Source: Frankia sp. AiPa1
Lineage (GTDB): Bacteria; Actinomycetota; Actinomycetes; Frankiales; Frankiaceae
Direction: 5' to 3'
Length of the DNA: 64,000 bases
Assembly: GCF_023243075.1 (NCBI RefSeq)
Contig: NZ_JALKFZ020000125.1
Span: forward strand, 88,391 to 152,390
Shown: positions 27,370 to 36,796 of the stretch, one piece after another
How positions within the stretch are numbered: the stretch's first letter is position 1
Layout: each line of letters starts with the position of its first letter
Translations under genes and position numbers: made by a program
Notes under the pieces: model-generated
What the model was told of the DNA's origin: nothing
Databases searched by the model: none
Seen by the model: the letters and a program-made list of their open reading frames with translations, nothing else

Positions 27370-28812
27370 TTACTCGGATGGCGGTAGGTCGCGCTGTGGG
27401 CCGCCGGTTGCGGCTTTGTTCAGGTCCGCGCGGGTGAGGAGAGCGGTCGCGCGGCCGTCGCGCAGGACGATCACGGCGGGGTGAGAGCCCAGGGCGGTCA
27501 GCGCCGCGGAGACCGTCGACCCGACGCCCACGGTCGGCAGCGGGGCCGCGAGGTGATCGGACACCGGGCTTGCCGGATCGATCCGGCCGGCGGACAGCGC
27601 CGCCCGAAGCGCGCCGAGGTCGAGCGAGCCCAGAATCTCGGTGGAGTTGATGCCGTGCCGCCGCTCGGGGCGAGCAAGCACCACCGGGACGACCTTCGTC
27701 GACAGGATGGCCGCGGCGGAGCCGGCCGTGGTCGTTGTGGAGACGGTGACCAGGCCGGTCCGCCGATCGGGGAGGCTGTCGAACACCTGACGCGCTGTCG
27801 GTTCGGCTCCCGCCGCATCGTCGACGTCCGGCTGCTCCAGGAAGCCGGTCCGCACCATCCAGTCGTCGCTGAACACCGTCGACAGATAGGAGCGGCCCGA
27901 GTCGGGCAGGAGCACCACGACGAGGTCATCCGGGCCGAGCGTGCGGGCCACCCGCAGCGCGGCGGCGGTGGCGGTGCCCGACGACGGGCCGGCGAGCAGG
28001 CCCTCCTCCCGGGCCAGCAGCCGGGTGGTCAGCAGCGAGTCCCGGTCCGGGATCTGTTCGAACCGGTCGACCACTTCGGGGTGGTATGCCTGCGGCCAGC
28101 GGTCCTCGTCGGTCTGAGGGTGGACGAAGCGGCCGATACTCTCCACGAAGTACGCGCTACCCTCACCACCGGAATAGGCCGATGTCCTCGGGTCGGCGGC
28201 GACGACGGTGATCTTCCCGCCCGATGCCTCCTTGAGAAACCGACCCGCGCCGCTGATCGTGCCCCCCGTGCCGATACCGGCCACGAAATGAGTCACTCGG
28301 CCCTCGGTCTGCTGCCAGATCTCCGGCCCCGTCGTGTGCAGGTGGGCGGCCGGGTTCGCCTGGTTGTCGTACTGGTTCGCGAACCAGGCCCCGGGAGTCT
28401 CCTCCGCCACGCGGCGCATCACCCGTTCCAGGTGGTCCGGGTGCTGTTTGGGGAGTCTGGTGGCGGCGCGCACGACCTCGGCGCCATAGGCCCGCAGGAT
28501 CGCGGACTTCTCCGGGGCCGACCGGTCGGACACACCGACAATCACCCGGTACCCCCTCCGCCGACCGATGATCGCCAGGCCGATCCCGGTGTTGCCCGAG
28601 GTTGCCTCGACAATCGTCCCGCCTGGTTGCAGCAGCCCGTCCTGCTCGGCCTGGCGCACCATCGACAGGGCCGCGCGGTCCTTCACACTGCCGCCGATGT
28701 TGAGGAACTCCACCTTCGCGTAGAGCGGTGCCGCGAGTCCGGCGCCGAGCCGGCCGAGGCGGATCAGGGGAGTACCGCCGATTGCGTCCGGCAGCGAGAT
28801 GGGGCCGTTCAC
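27370..28812 (-). CDS. Cystathionine beta-synthase-like PLP enzyme with CBS domains
   Basis: 480 residues. The fold-type II catalytic domain has the PLP Lys near residue 44 (GGSVKDRAAL), the substrate loop EATSGNTGIGLA, the phosphate loop GIGTGGTISGAGR and the C-terminal LLPDSGRSYLS. A pair of CBS motifs follows at about residues 345-470 (LVTVSTTTTAGSAAAIL, HPAVIVLRDGRATALLTRAD). It should condense serine (or O-acetylserine) with homocysteine or a related thiol. The GTG start overlaps the stop of the GNAT gene, so they are co-transcribed. Confidence 0.9.
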   Translation of the reverse strand: MNGPISLPDAIGGTPLIRLGRLGAGLAAPLYAKVEFLNIGGSVKDRAALSMVRQAEQDGLLQPGGTIVEATSGNTGIGLAIIGRRRGYRVIVGVSDRSAPEKSAILRAYGAEVVRAATRLPKQHPDHLERVMRRVAEETPGAWFANQYDNQANPAAHLHTTGPEIWQQTEGRVTHFVAGIGTGGTISGAGRFLKEASGGKITVVAADPRTSAYSGGEGSAYFVESIGRFVHPQTDEDRWPQAYHPEVVDRFEQIPDRDSLLTTRLLAREEGLLAGPSSGTATAAALRVARTLGPDDLVVVLLPDSGRSYLSTVFSDDWMVRTGFLEQPDVDDAAGAEPTARQVFDSLPDRRTGLVTVSTTTTAGSAAAILSTKVVPVVLARPERRHGINSTEILGSLDLGALRAALSAGRIDPASPVSDHLAAPLPTVGVGSTVSAALTALGSHPAVIVLRDGRATALLTRADLNKAATGGPQRDLPPSE

Positions 28813-29312
28813 GAAGCCCGGGCCTCGCCGGCAGCGGCGATGATCTTCTCGTAGCAGCGGGAGTATGTCAGCTCCTCGTACGGCGCGAAGATCGGGATGC
28901 GGTTGTATCCGGCCCTGGTGTACATCCGCTCCGCGTCCGGTTGCCGGTCCCCGGTCTGCAGGATGATCCGGCCCCCGCCGAGCCCGTGCGCCACCTGTTC
29001 GACCGCCGTCAGCAGCGGGCCCGACGTCCCTCGGCCACGGTGCGAGGGAACGACGTACATGCGCTTGAGCTCCAGGTCGCCGCGCAGCCAGCGCAACGCC
29101 GCGTGCCCGACCGGCAGCCCCTCGACGGTGTAGGCGACACCGGTGTAGACAACCGTCTCCCCCACGATCGCCCGCTCACCCGGCGGTGGCCGATGGGCGA
29201 GCCGGTCCGCGTAGCGAAGTCGCATCTCCGCGCCCATCGCGTCCCGTAGGGCGGCCGCCACCGGGTCGTCCCAGGAGACGGCCTCAACCCGGATCACCGG
29301 TTCGGGTGCCAC
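28809..29312 (-). CDS. GNAT-family N-acetyltransferase
   Basis: 167 residues with the GNAT core: VYTGVAYTVEGLPVGHAALR, ELKRMYVVPSHRGRGTSGPL (acetyl-CoA pyrophosphate loop RGRGxxG) and IILQTGDRQPDAERMYTRAG. GTG start at 29312. Its coupling to the cystathionine beta-synthase-like gene suggests a substrate in amino-acid or thiol metabolism, an inference only. Confidence 0.9.
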   Translation of the reverse strand: MAPEPVIRVEAVSWDDPVAAALRDAMGAEMRLRYADRLAHRPPPGERAIVGETVVYTGVAYTVEGLPVGHAALRWLRGDLELKRMYVVPSHRGRGTSGPLLTAVEQVAHGLGGGRIILQTGDRQPDAERMYTRAGYNRIPIFAPYEELTYSRCYEKIIAAAGEARAS

Positions 29313-29465
29313 ATCTGGCTCCAGGAGATGCGGGCCGCACGCCGGCCGTGCGCGCCGAGGCCTCCAGTATTTCCCACTACTCGACGGGAGAGGTGAATTT
29401 CGCCATCGCGCCGCGAACGACCATGCGCGCGGCGGGCGAGAAGCCCCCGATCGGCGCTGGAGCGT

Positions 29466-30389
29466 TCAACCGGTCTGGGTCCCGGCGAGGACCGGATCGA
29501 TGATGTGTTCCACCAGCCAACTCACGGGACGCCCGCCCAGCAGTGCGGCCAGGACGATATGAGTGACTCCGGCATCGATCATTTCGAGCAACTGGGCGCG
29601 GGCCTGGGCGGGTGCGGCTGGGTCGTCACAACGGATGATTGTCTGCATCGAACGGATGATCTCGTCCGGGTCCCGCCCAATCTCGGCGCAGTGGGACCTG
29701 AGAACGTCGTCGCGCTGCCGAAAACGCTCCGACGGAAGGCCCGGGTAGTTCCAGATATCGGCATGTTCGGCGACGATACGCAGCACCTGGTCACCCGAGC
29801 CGCCGATCAGTATCGGGGGGTGAGGCTTCTGCATCGGCCTGGGCGCGCAGACCGCTCCCTTCAGGCGGATGACCGGACCGTCATGGTCGAATGGTTCCGC
29901 TTCGGTCCACATCCGGCGAATGATTGCGCATGATTCGGCGAGGTCGCGGACAGCCTGACCGGGCGAGACCAGGGGCACACCGTATGCCTCGAACTCACGT
30001 TCCGCGGGGTTCGTGCCGAACGCCCGCACGGTGGGGTCTTCGGCCGGCAACCGGCTGCCGCCGGTGCCGATGCCGAAATCGAGCCGGCCGTCGGCGATGA
30101 CGTCGACGGTGGCGGCCATCTTCGCCAGCAGCGTCGGTGAGCGAAGCCGGTTGCTGGTGACGATGACCCCCAGGCGCAGCCGTTCCGTCTGGGCCGCCAG
30201 CGCGGCGAGCAGCGTCCATGCCTCCAGTGCATCCGCGGCCACATCACCCCGCAGCGGCACCATGTGATCCCACAGCCAGGCGTGCTCGAAGGCCGGCAGC
30301 TGGTCCGCCTCCCGCCAGATCGCCTGGATCTCCCGATAGCTGTTGCCCATCTGGCTGGTCTTGATACCGAAACTCACCGTTCGCCGCAT
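29466..30389 (-). CDS. LLM-class F420-dependent oxidoreductase
   Basis: 307 residues from the ATG at 30387-30389. The luciferase-like barrel is visible: AFEHAWLWDHMVPLRGD, LRLGVIVTSNRLRSPTLLAK, DGRLDFGIGTGGSRLPAED, and PPILIGGSGDQVLRIVAEHA. This TIGR03560-like group normally binds coenzyme F420. Substrate unknown. Divergent from a MarR gene 99 bp away. Confidence 0.9.
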   Translation of the reverse strand: MRRTVSFGIKTSQMGNSYREIQAIWREADQLPAFEHAWLWDHMVPLRGDVAADALEAWTLLAALAAQTERLRLGVIVTSNRLRSPTLLAKMAATVDVIADGRLDFGIGTGGSRLPAEDPTVRAFGTNPAEREFEAYGVPLVSPGQAVRDLAESCAIIRRMWTEAEPFDHDGPVIRLKGAVCAPRPMQKPHPPILIGGSGDQVLRIVAEHADIWNYPGLPSERFRQRDDVLRSHCAEIGRDPDEIIRSMQTIIRCDDPAAPAQARAQLLEMIDAGVTHIVLAALLGGRPVSWLVEHIIDPVLAGTQTG

Positions 30390-30488
30390 GATCGCCTTCC
30401 CATCCTCTTTCAGGATCAGTCCCACAGATCTTCAGTCTATCGGATCGTCAGCTCGACTGACGATCTGCCATGCGGATACGATGGGAGG

Positions 30489-30989
30489 GTGGCCAGGCAG
30501 TCCTTCACCCGGGACTCGGCACGCCTCGGTCCCCCGGCCCCGCTGGCCGACAGGCTCGGGTACCTGCTCAAGCACGCCCAGCTCCGGCTCGCTGACCTCG
30601 GCGCTTCGGCGCTGGCGCCGTTCGGGATCAACGGACGCGAATGCGCCGTCCTCCTCGTGATTGACGACGCTCCCCCGCTGTCACAGCTCGAACTCGCCCG
30701 CCGGATGGAGATCGACCGCACCACGATGGTGGCGTTGATCGACGAGCTGGAGGCCAAGGCGCTCCTCGCGCGCCACCCGGATCCGCGGGACCGCCGCCGC
30801 AACGTCGTCACCCTCACCGATTCCGGCCGGACCACGTTGCGCGAGGCCCGCAGCGCCCACGACCACGCCGAGGAGCGATTCCTGGACGGGTTGTCCGAAC
30901 AGGACTCCGCGCACCTCAAGCGCATTCTGCGTGCAGTCATCTATCCCGCGCCCGATGGCAGGGGACCCGGTCGGACGTCGGAACACTAA
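30489..30989 (+). CDS. MarR-family transcriptional regulator
   Basis: 166 residues from a GTG at 30489; there is no spaced ribosome site, so leaderless translation is possible. The core reads INGRECAVLLVIDDAPPLSQ, LARRMEIDRTTMVALIDELE, HPDPRDRRRNVVTLTDSGR, a complete MarR winged helix. It is divergent from the LLM oxidoreductase, its likely target. Downstream, 30990-31230 holds no recognisable gene. Confidence 0.85.
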   Translation: MARQSFTRDSARLGPPAPLADRLGYLLKHAQLRLADLGASALAPFGINGRECAVLLVIDDAPPLSQLELARRMEIDRTTMVALIDELEAKALLARHPDPRDRRRNVVTLTDSGRTTLREARSAHDHAEERFLDGLSEQDSAHLKRILRAVIYPAPDGRGPGRTSEH

Positions 30990-31234
30990 ACGATCAGGCA
31001 CGCAGGGCCGCCAGAGACTCCGCCGGGGCGAGCCTCCGGCGGCCCGCCTCCTTCGTGCGTGACGACCGCGGTCAGCCGGGCAGTTCGCCCCATGGAGATC
31101 ATGCCAATCGGTCGAGCGCGCATCGCGCGGGTTCGTATCTGCGACGCGCCCATACAGGTCGCCCGCAGACCTCCGTCATCGCCGTAGGCGACCTCGCCGC
31201 GGTGGCGAGCGAGATCCCGCCATCCCATGCACAG

Positions 31235-31269
31235 ATGTCAGTCGATGCTCTAGTGTCACTCACTGACAT
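31235..31269 (+). promoter_or_regulatory. Operator-like inverted repeat before the MFS/TetR operon
   Basis: ATGTCAGT (31235-31242) and ACTGACAT (31262-31269) are perfect inverted arms, with an extra AGTGTCACT between them. The site sits just before the exporter start, where it could block the promoter when bound by the TetR encoded at the end of the operon. Confidence 0.5.
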
Positions 31270-31299
31270 GTATTCATCGGATGACAGAGGATGGTCGTG

Positions 31300-32976
31300 A
31301 TGGATCGAAAGTGGTGGGCGCTGGCCGGCGTCGCGGTAGCTGTCTTCGCCGTCGGCGTGGACGGAACGGTGCTGTCGGTGGCGCTACCGACACTCGCACC
31401 GAAGCTGCATGCCTCGGCCACGGATCTGGCGTGGTTCTCCTCGGCGTATCTGCTGACCTGGGCTGCCGCGCTGCTGCCGCTGGGCGCGCTGGGCGACCGG
31501 TACGGACGGCGCCAGGTTATGGTCATCTCTCTGGCCGTCTTCGGGGCCGCCTCGGCCTGGGCTGCCTGGTCGGGCTCCGCGGGTATGTTCATCGCCGCGC
31601 GCGCGGTGGGCGGAATCGCCGGGGCCGGCATCGTCGCCATGGCCATGTCGGCGGTCACGGTGATGTTCGAACAGGACGAGCGTCCCCGGGCGTTCGGCGT
31701 GTGGGCGGGCGTGAACTTCCTGGCTCTGCCTACCGGGCCGATCCTGGGCGGCTGGTTGCTCGACCGGTTCTGGTGGGGCTGGGTCTTCCTCATCAACGTG
31801 CCGGTCGTGGTGATCGCACTGGCCGCCGTGGTGACACTGGTACCGGAGTCCCGCGGATCCAACCGGGGCCGGCTCGATCTCGCGGGGATGGTTCTGTTCG
31901 GCGGCGGGCTGGCCGGGCTGGTCTACGGGTTCACCGAGGCCGGCACCCGCGGCTGGACCTCGGCGGTCGTGATCGCAGCCCTCGCCGCGGGCACGCTTGT
32001 GCTGATCGCCTTCGCCGTCTGGCAGCGTCGCCTGGGCCGCCGCCCGGCCATGGCGCCGGCAGCGACTCCGGTGACGGAACCGTTGGTCGACGTCGGCCTG
32101 TTCCGCATCCCCGAGTACGTCTGGGGCACGGTGCTGGCCTTCCTGGGCTCGCTGGTGATGGTCGGGGTGCTGTTCACACTGCCGCAGTACTTCCAGGCCG
32201 TGCTCGGGGTGGACTCGATCGGCTCGGGTCTGCGGTTGCTCCCCCTGCTCGGCGGACTCGCCTTCGGCGCGATCGGAGCCGAGCCGCTCGCGAAGGCGAT
32301 CCGCCCCAAGGCGGTGCTGGCCGGCGGCTTCGCCGTGCTGGGCGCGGGCCTGGTGCTCGGGTCGGGTACGAGCGCATCGAGCGGTCTCGGGTTCCTGTCC
32401 GTGTGGACGCCGATCACCGGGCTCGGGCTGGGCATGGTGGTCGCCACGGCCACCGCCGCCGCCCTCGGGCGCATCCCCGTCGCCCGTGCCGGTGTCGCCT
32501 CGGCCCTCAACCAGGCGTTGCAGGACGCCGGCAGTCCGTTCGGTGCCGCCGTGCTCGGCACCGCCGCGCTCGCCAGCTACCGCTCCCACCTTGACCTCAC
32601 CGGGCTCACCCCGGCCCAGGCCCGCGTCGCGCGCGGCGGGGTCTTCGACGGCACCGCGCTGGCGGGCCAGGTCCACTCCCCGGCCCTGCTGGCCGGTGTC
32701 CGCTCGGCGTTCGTCGACGGCTTCGACACCGCCCTGCTCGTCTGCGGTGGGATAGCGTTCGCCGGGGCACTTCTGGCACTGCTGCTGTTTCCGCAACGGG
32801 CGACCCTCGCCTCGCCCGAGGCTGCTGGCGCTGACGCCGATGTCAGCGTCGGGGATGCCAGCGACGGGGATGCCAGCGTCGGTGCCGCCGAACCGCCCAC
32901 ATGGTCGCCGGTGTCGCGGCAGTCGGATGTCAGCCAGACGGGACAGCGAGGCAATGCCGGAAACAGCACGTGGTGA
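31300..32976 (+). CDS. DHA2-family MFS drug exporter
   Basis: 558 residues and about 14 membrane helices. Motif C-like VGGIAGAGIVAM, the motif A loop LGDRYGRRQVMV and the N-terminal helix GVDGTVLSVALPTLAP mark the EmrB/QacA family of proton-driven drug exporters. The ATG at 31300 has AGAGG nine bases upstream; an ATG at 31291 is in frame but too close. The tail after the last helix is unusually Ala/Asp/Gly-rich with repeated DASVG/DADVS units. It overlaps the TetR gene by 23 bases. Confidence 0.9.
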   Translation: MDRKWWALAGVAVAVFAVGVDGTVLSVALPTLAPKLHASATDLAWFSSAYLLTWAAALLPLGALGDRYGRRQVMVISLAVFGAASAWAAWSGSAGMFIAARAVGGIAGAGIVAMAMSAVTVMFEQDERPRAFGVWAGVNFLALPTGPILGGWLLDRFWWGWVFLINVPVVVIALAAVVTLVPESRGSNRGRLDLAGMVLFGGGLAGLVYGFTEAGTRGWTSAVVIAALAAGTLVLIAFAVWQRRLGRRPAMAPAATPVTEPLVDVGLFRIPEYVWGTVLAFLGSLVMVGVLFTLPQYFQAVLGVDSIGSGLRLLPLLGGLAFGAIGAEPLAKAIRPKAVLAGGFAVLGAGLVLGSGTSASSGLGFLSVWTPITGLGLGMVVATATAAALGRIPVARAGVASALNQALQDAGSPFGAAVLGTAALASYRSHLDLTGLTPAQARVARGGVFDGTALAGQVHSPALLAGVRSAFVDGFDTALLVCGGIAFAGALLALLLFPQRATLASPEAAGADADVSVGDASDGDASVGAAEPPTWSPVSRQSDVSQTGQRGNAGNSTW

Positions 32977-33628
32977 TGCTCCGACGGAAGGGAGCGCGTC
33001 GTTGGCGCAGGAGCGGCCGTCGTGGCGCCAGACGCAGACCATCGCGCTCAAACGGGAGATCCAGTCGACCGCCCTGCGGCTGTTCACCGAACGCGGCTAC
33101 ACCGAGACGACGGTCGCCATGATCGCCGAAGAGGTCGGGGTCGCGCAGCGGACCTGTTTCCGGCACTTCCCGGCCAAGCCCGACATAGTCCTGTGGGACG
33201 CGACCGACTACGACCTGCTCACTCACTTCCGGGCCCGTCCCGTCGGCGAGGGCGTGATCACGGCCTTTCGCGAGGCCCTGCGTGCCGGCTACGCCACCCT
33301 GAGCCCCGAACAGCGAGTCCTGGACAAGCACCGCACCGAGCTCATCGCCGCGATACCCGAGGTCCGCGCGGCGCACCTGGATCACCTCACCTCCGCCCTG
33401 CACGAGTTCACCGCGGCCGTGGCTGAACGCGCCGGACGAGAGGCGGACGACCCCGACGTCATCGCGGTCAGCGGCGCCATCATCGGCATCATGATGATCA
33501 GCCAACTCGACCGGCCCAGACCACCCGCGTCATCCGCGCCATCCGCGCCACCCGCGCCGCGCGGGGACCCGGTCGCCGCGATCGACGACGCCCTGGCCCG
33601 ACTGCGACGAGGATTCGGCGCACTCTGA
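32954..33628 (+). CDS. TetR-family transcriptional regulator
   Basis: 224 residues. The helix-turn-helix reads REIQSTALRLFTERGYTETT, IAEEVGVAQRTCFRHFPAKP, with the C-terminal domain of the TetR_C_17/MftR-like group and a Pro/Ala-rich linker (RPRPPASSAPSAPPAPRGD) before the last helix. It overlaps the end of the exporter gene and is probably co-transcribed as its repressor. Confidence 0.9.
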   Translation: MPETARGDAPTEGSASLAQERPSWRQTQTIALKREIQSTALRLFTERGYTETTVAMIAEEVGVAQRTCFRHFPAKPDIVLWDATDYDLLTHFRARPVGEGVITAFREALRAGYATLSPEQRVLDKHRTELIAAIPEVRAAHLDHLTSALHEFTAAVAERAGREADDPDVIAVSGAIIGIMMISQLDRPRPPASSAPSAPPAPRGDPVAAIDDALARLRRGFGAL

Positions 33629-33735
33629 CCGGGAACGGCACCAGTGGAACCGCCGGGCCAGCGGTAGTCCAGATCGCTGGCCAGCTGGAATCCTGGGGTC
33701 ACTCGTATCGGCGACCGTCCGAGCAGGCCGATCCG

Positions 33736-33862
33736 GTTCACGCCGTCCCAGCCGACTCCAAAGGAACGCCGCAGGGTGCGCCTCGGCATCCCACTCACTG
33801 ATAGACATCGCGACGTCGGCCGGGTCATCGACGGCTGTCCACACCCGGAACTCCCTGACAGT
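33736..33862 (-). other. Unassigned coding-like remnant overlapping the IclR 3' end
   Basis: Minus strand in a frame different from the IclR gene reads VREFRVWTAVDDPADVAMSI then SEWDAEAHPAAFLWS. This looks protein-like but is too short to assign and has no start. It may be the relic of a small monooxygenase-like gene joined to the IclR gene end. Weak. Confidence 0.25.
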
Positions 33863-34583
33863 GCGGCGGCTGCCCCACGGGCCGCAGACCGCCGCTGATG
33901 GTCAGTGCCGCCCTGACGATCAGCGGCACGGCGCGGCGCGCCTGGGCCGCCGAGCGCGCCGTCACGGCGAGGGCGGCCGCGGGGCCCTGGCCGGCGAGCG
34001 GGTCCACCGGGACGGCCACCTCGTTCTCGCCGAGATGCCACTCCTCCCACGCGCTCGCGGGCGCACCGGCCCGGATCGCGGCCAGCTGCCGGTTCAGCGC
34101 TCCAGGCGCGGTGAGCGTGTACGGCGTGAGGCGAGCCAGGTCGGTCAGCACCTGCCTGCGGCGAGAATCCGGCAGGTGGGCGAGCAGGGCCTTGCCGGCC
34201 GCGGTGGCGTGCGGGGGCAGGCTCGTTCCCGGGCGCAGGGCGGTCCCGACACCGTCCACGACGACGAGACTGTTACCGTCCAGCGCGGCAAGCAGCACCG
34301 GAAGCCCCGTCACCCGATTCAGACCGTCGAGAGCGGGGCGGCCGAGATCCACCAGCCGGCGCCGACAGGGGGCCTGCCCGCCCAGCGTCCACAGCCGGCT
34401 TCCCAGCCGATAGGAGCCATCGGACTGCCGCTCCAGAGCGCCCCAGGCCACCAGCTCACGCACCAGCCGCAGTGCCGTCGGCAGCGGCAGATCAGCCCGC
34501 TGCGCGATCACGGTCAGGCGCAGGCTGGGCGTCCCGTCCGCGAACGCGTCCAGGACCGAGAGTGCTCTGCCCAGCACCGACAC
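33825..34583 (-). CDS. IclR-family transcriptional regulator
   Basis: 252 residues from the GTG at 34583, which has GGAGG seven bases upstream. The N-terminal winged helix reads LSVLDAFADGTPSLRLTVIA, LPLPTALRLVRELVAWGALE and YRLGSRLW. The GAF-like effector domain contains LPPHATAAGKALLAHLP and VAVPVDPLAG. The last ~18 residues (GQPPHCQGVPGVDSRR) do not look like the family and may be altered. It is divergent from the LLM oxidoreductase at 34876, across ~290 bp with no other recognised feature. Confidence 0.85.
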   Translation of the reverse strand: MSVLGRALSVLDAFADGTPSLRLTVIAQRADLPLPTALRLVRELVAWGALERQSDGSYRLGSRLWTLGGQAPCRRRLVDLGRPALDGLNRVTGLPVLLAALDGNSLVVVDGVGTALRPGTSLPPHATAAGKALLAHLPDSRRRQVLTDLARLTPYTLTAPGALNRQLAAIRAGAPASAWEEWHLGENEVAVPVDPLAGQGPAAALAVTARSAAQARRAVPLIVRAALTISGGLRPVGQPPHCQGVPGVDSRR

Positions 34584-34875
34584 CGGATGTCCTCCTCGCC
34601 AGGGGAGCACTGACTTTCATTACGTGAAAGCCGACGTTTTGGGTTCCCGAAGGATCGAGGCGAACCTGGGGTCAGATCTTCACAGCCGCCCCTGAAGGGA
34701 GCCACCCGGTGCCCACATCCACCCATGACGAGCCGCCTGGCGGAACCGGAACCGGTGCCACAGGCCGCACCCGATCGCACCACACCGGCAATGGGCCTCG
34801 GCGCAATCCCCACCCGGTCATCATAGGGCGCTGTCGCGTGCGCCCAGGGTCCGTGAACCACGGCGGTGCCCACCG

Positions 34876-35808
34876 ATGATCCCGCTCGGACTGGCACTCG
34901 AGCTGCCCGCCGCGGACGGCCCCAACGCGGTGGACGACCTCGTCACCCGCGCCCGCGCGGTCGCGGACGCCGGACTGGCGTCGCTGTGGCTCGGACAGGT
35001 CTACGACGTCGACGCGCTGACCGCCCTCGCCCTCATCGGGCGGGAGGTCCCGCGGCTCGCGCTGGGAACGGCCGTGACGACCATCCACTCCCGACATCCG
35101 ATCGCCATGTCCAGCCAGGCGCAGACGACCCAGGCCGCGGTCGGCGGACGTCTGCGCCTCGGCCTCGGCGTCGGCCACCGCGCCACCGTCGAACAGCGCT
35201 ATGGCCTGCGCTTCGACCGGCCGGCCCACCGGATGCGCGAATACCTTGCCGCTCTCCGTCCCCTCCTCGACACCGGCACGGTCACCTTCCACGGGCAAGA
35301 GGTGACCGCGGACACCGCGGGGTGGTCCGCCCGGGTCGCCGGGGCCACTCCGCCTCCCCCGCTGCTGCTCGCGGCGCTCGGCCCCGCCATGCTGCGGGTC
35401 TGCGGCGAGCTGACCGACGGGACTATCACCTGGCTGGCCGGGCCGCGCACGATCGCCGAGCACATCGTGCCCGCACTGTCCGCCGGCGCCGGCGGACAGC
35501 ATCGGGACATCGTCGCCAGTCTGCCGATCTGCGTGACCAACGCACCGGATGAGGCCCGCGACCGCGCGGCGACCAACCTCGCGTTCTTCGAAGCAGTCCC
35601 GTCCTACCGGTCGGTCCTCGACCGCGAGAACGCGAGGTCGTCAGCCGACGTCGCGATTGTCGGCGACGAGCGGGCCGTCGAGAAGGAGCTGACCCGGCTG
35701 GCCGATGCCGGCGCCACCCACTTCGTCGCCAATCTGTCCGGAATCACGACGCCCGAGGAACGCACCCGCACCATCGCCCTGCTGGGATCGCTGTCCGCCC
35801 GGTGCTGA
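34876..35808 (+). CDS. LLM-class F420-dependent oxidoreductase
   Basis: 310 residues, TIGR03564-type. IPLGLALELPAADGPNAVDD at the start, ASLWLGQVYDVDALTALAL, LGTAVTTIHSRHPIAMSSQA, RLRLGLGVGHRATVEQRYGL, and LAALGPAMLRVCGELTDGTI are the usual family landmarks. It probably uses F420 to reduce or oxidise a small organic substrate. The IclR gene upstream is divergent and may regulate it. Confidence 0.9.
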   Translation: MIPLGLALELPAADGPNAVDDLVTRARAVADAGLASLWLGQVYDVDALTALALIGREVPRLALGTAVTTIHSRHPIAMSSQAQTTQAAVGGRLRLGLGVGHRATVEQRYGLRFDRPAHRMREYLAALRPLLDTGTVTFHGQEVTADTAGWSARVAGATPPPPLLLAALGPAMLRVCGELTDGTITWLAGPRTIAEHIVPALSAGAGGQHRDIVASLPICVTNAPDEARDRAATNLAFFEAVPSYRSVLDRENARSSADVAIVGDERAVEKELTRLADAGATHFVANLSGITTPEERTRTIALLGSLSARC

Positions 35809-35838
35809 CCGTGAGGGCGGCGTGTTCTCGCCTTGGGG

Positions 35839-35861
35839 CAACAGGTGATGCGCCCCGGTTT
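35839..35861 (+). repeat. 23-bp direct repeat, left copy
   Basis: The 23 bases starting CAACAGGTGATGCGCCCCGG recur exactly at 36797-36819. The two copies bracket the toxin-antitoxin module and nothing else. Bases further out (TTGG) are also partly shared. Confidence 0.7.
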
Positions 35862-35997
35862 CCCTGGCCCGGCTACGACGAGGGGTTCGGCACCCTCTGA
35901 CGCCTCACGACAACTACTCCGCAGCCCGACGGCGAGCCCGGTGGCTGGGTTCGTACACGTTACCAACAGGATCACAATCCGACGCCATCCGGACGTG

Positions 35998-36013
35998 ATT
36001 CTGACGTTAGAAT
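35998..36013 (+). promoter_or_regulatory. Antitoxin operator palindrome
   Basis: ATTCTGACGTTAGAAT is a 16-bp palindrome with a single mismatched pair, ending seven bases before the antitoxin ATG; TGACGTCA (36013-36020) adjoins it. This is the standard position for toxin-antitoxin autoregulation. Confidence 0.55.
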
Positions 36014-36019
36014 GACGTC

Positions 36020-36289
36020 ATGGGCGCGGCGGAAGAGATCACAAGCAACCTCACCGTCCGGGCGCTCCCCGCTCGGGTGCGCACCACTCTGGCCGCGCGC
36101 GCGAAGGCGCGCAGGCAGTCGCTGAACGCCTATGTGCTCGACGTTCTCAGTCGCGAAGCGACGACTCCGACGATGGAGGAGGTGCTCGCCGACATCGATG
36201 GTGCTCGCGCCTCCGTCGGGCTCACCACAGACGACGCGGTCGCCGCCGTACGCACGGTCCGCGACGCGGAGGAGCCGCGGTGGGGCTGA
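36020..36289 (+). CDS. FitA/VapB-like antitoxin
   Basis: 89 residues. SNLTVRALPARVRTTLAARA, then RRQSLNAYVLDVLSREA is the RHH fold of FitA-type antitoxins, followed by a toxin-binding tail. It overlaps the PIN toxin gene by ten bases. A palindrome lies at its start. Together the pair forms one small islet between 23-bp direct repeats. Confidence 0.9.
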   Translation: MGAAEEITSNLTVRALPARVRTTLAARAKARRQSLNAYVLDVLSREATTPTMEEVLADIDGARASVGLTTDDAVAAVRTVRDAEEPRWG

Positions 36290-36687
36290 TCGTTGTGGAC
36301 GCGTCCGTGATTGTCGATCTGCTCGTCGGCGACGACAGCCCACGGCGCAAGGCGGCGAGGGATCGGATGGCCGGCGCCAACGTCTCCTACGCCCCCGCCC
36401 ACCTGGACATTGAGGTCATCTCGGCGCTTCGTGGCCTGGTCAGACGTACGAGCGGTCTGGCTGGGCACGCCCCGAGTCTCATCGCCAACCTCATTCGCCT
36501 GCCCATCCGCCGCGAGCCGCTCGCCGGGCCGACCGCCCATCGCGTCTGGGAACTACGAGAGAACATGACGGCCTACGATGCCGGTTATGTCGCACTGGCC
36601 GAACGGATCGACGCCGTCCTGCTGACCTGCGACGCCAAATATGCCGCCACGGCTGGCCCGCGCTGCGCCATCGAACTGATCGCATAA
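36280..36687 (+). CDS. PIN-domain toxin (VapC-like)
   Basis: 135 residues, GTG start inside the antitoxin gene. Complete PIN acid set: D7 in VVDASVIVDLL, E in HLDIEVISALRG, D in MTAYDAGYVALAE and D in LLTCDAKYA. Predicted to be a sequence-specific RNase toxin. The length is typical of VapC. Mobility of the module is suggested by the flanking repeats. Confidence 0.9.
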   Translation: MGLIVVDASVIVDLLVGDDSPRRKAARDRMAGANVSYAPAHLDIEVISALRGLVRRTSGLAGHAPSLIANLIRLPIRREPLAGPTAHRVWELRENMTAYDAGYVALAERIDAVLLTCDAKYAATAGPRCAIELIA

Positions 36688-36796
36688 TCGCCAGCTTCAC
36701 ATCCGACGTGCACGGCACAACAGGCATAAATGCCGATCAGTTGGCCGGCAGCGACCACACCGCGATGTCCGACGTTGACCTGACCTCGCTTTGGAT

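Noticed and set aside
31384..33087. 567-codon minus-strand frame opposite the MFS exporter
   Set aside because: Composition (Arg/Gly/Gln/His-rich) is that of an antisense shadow; the plus-strand exporter has clear membrane helices.
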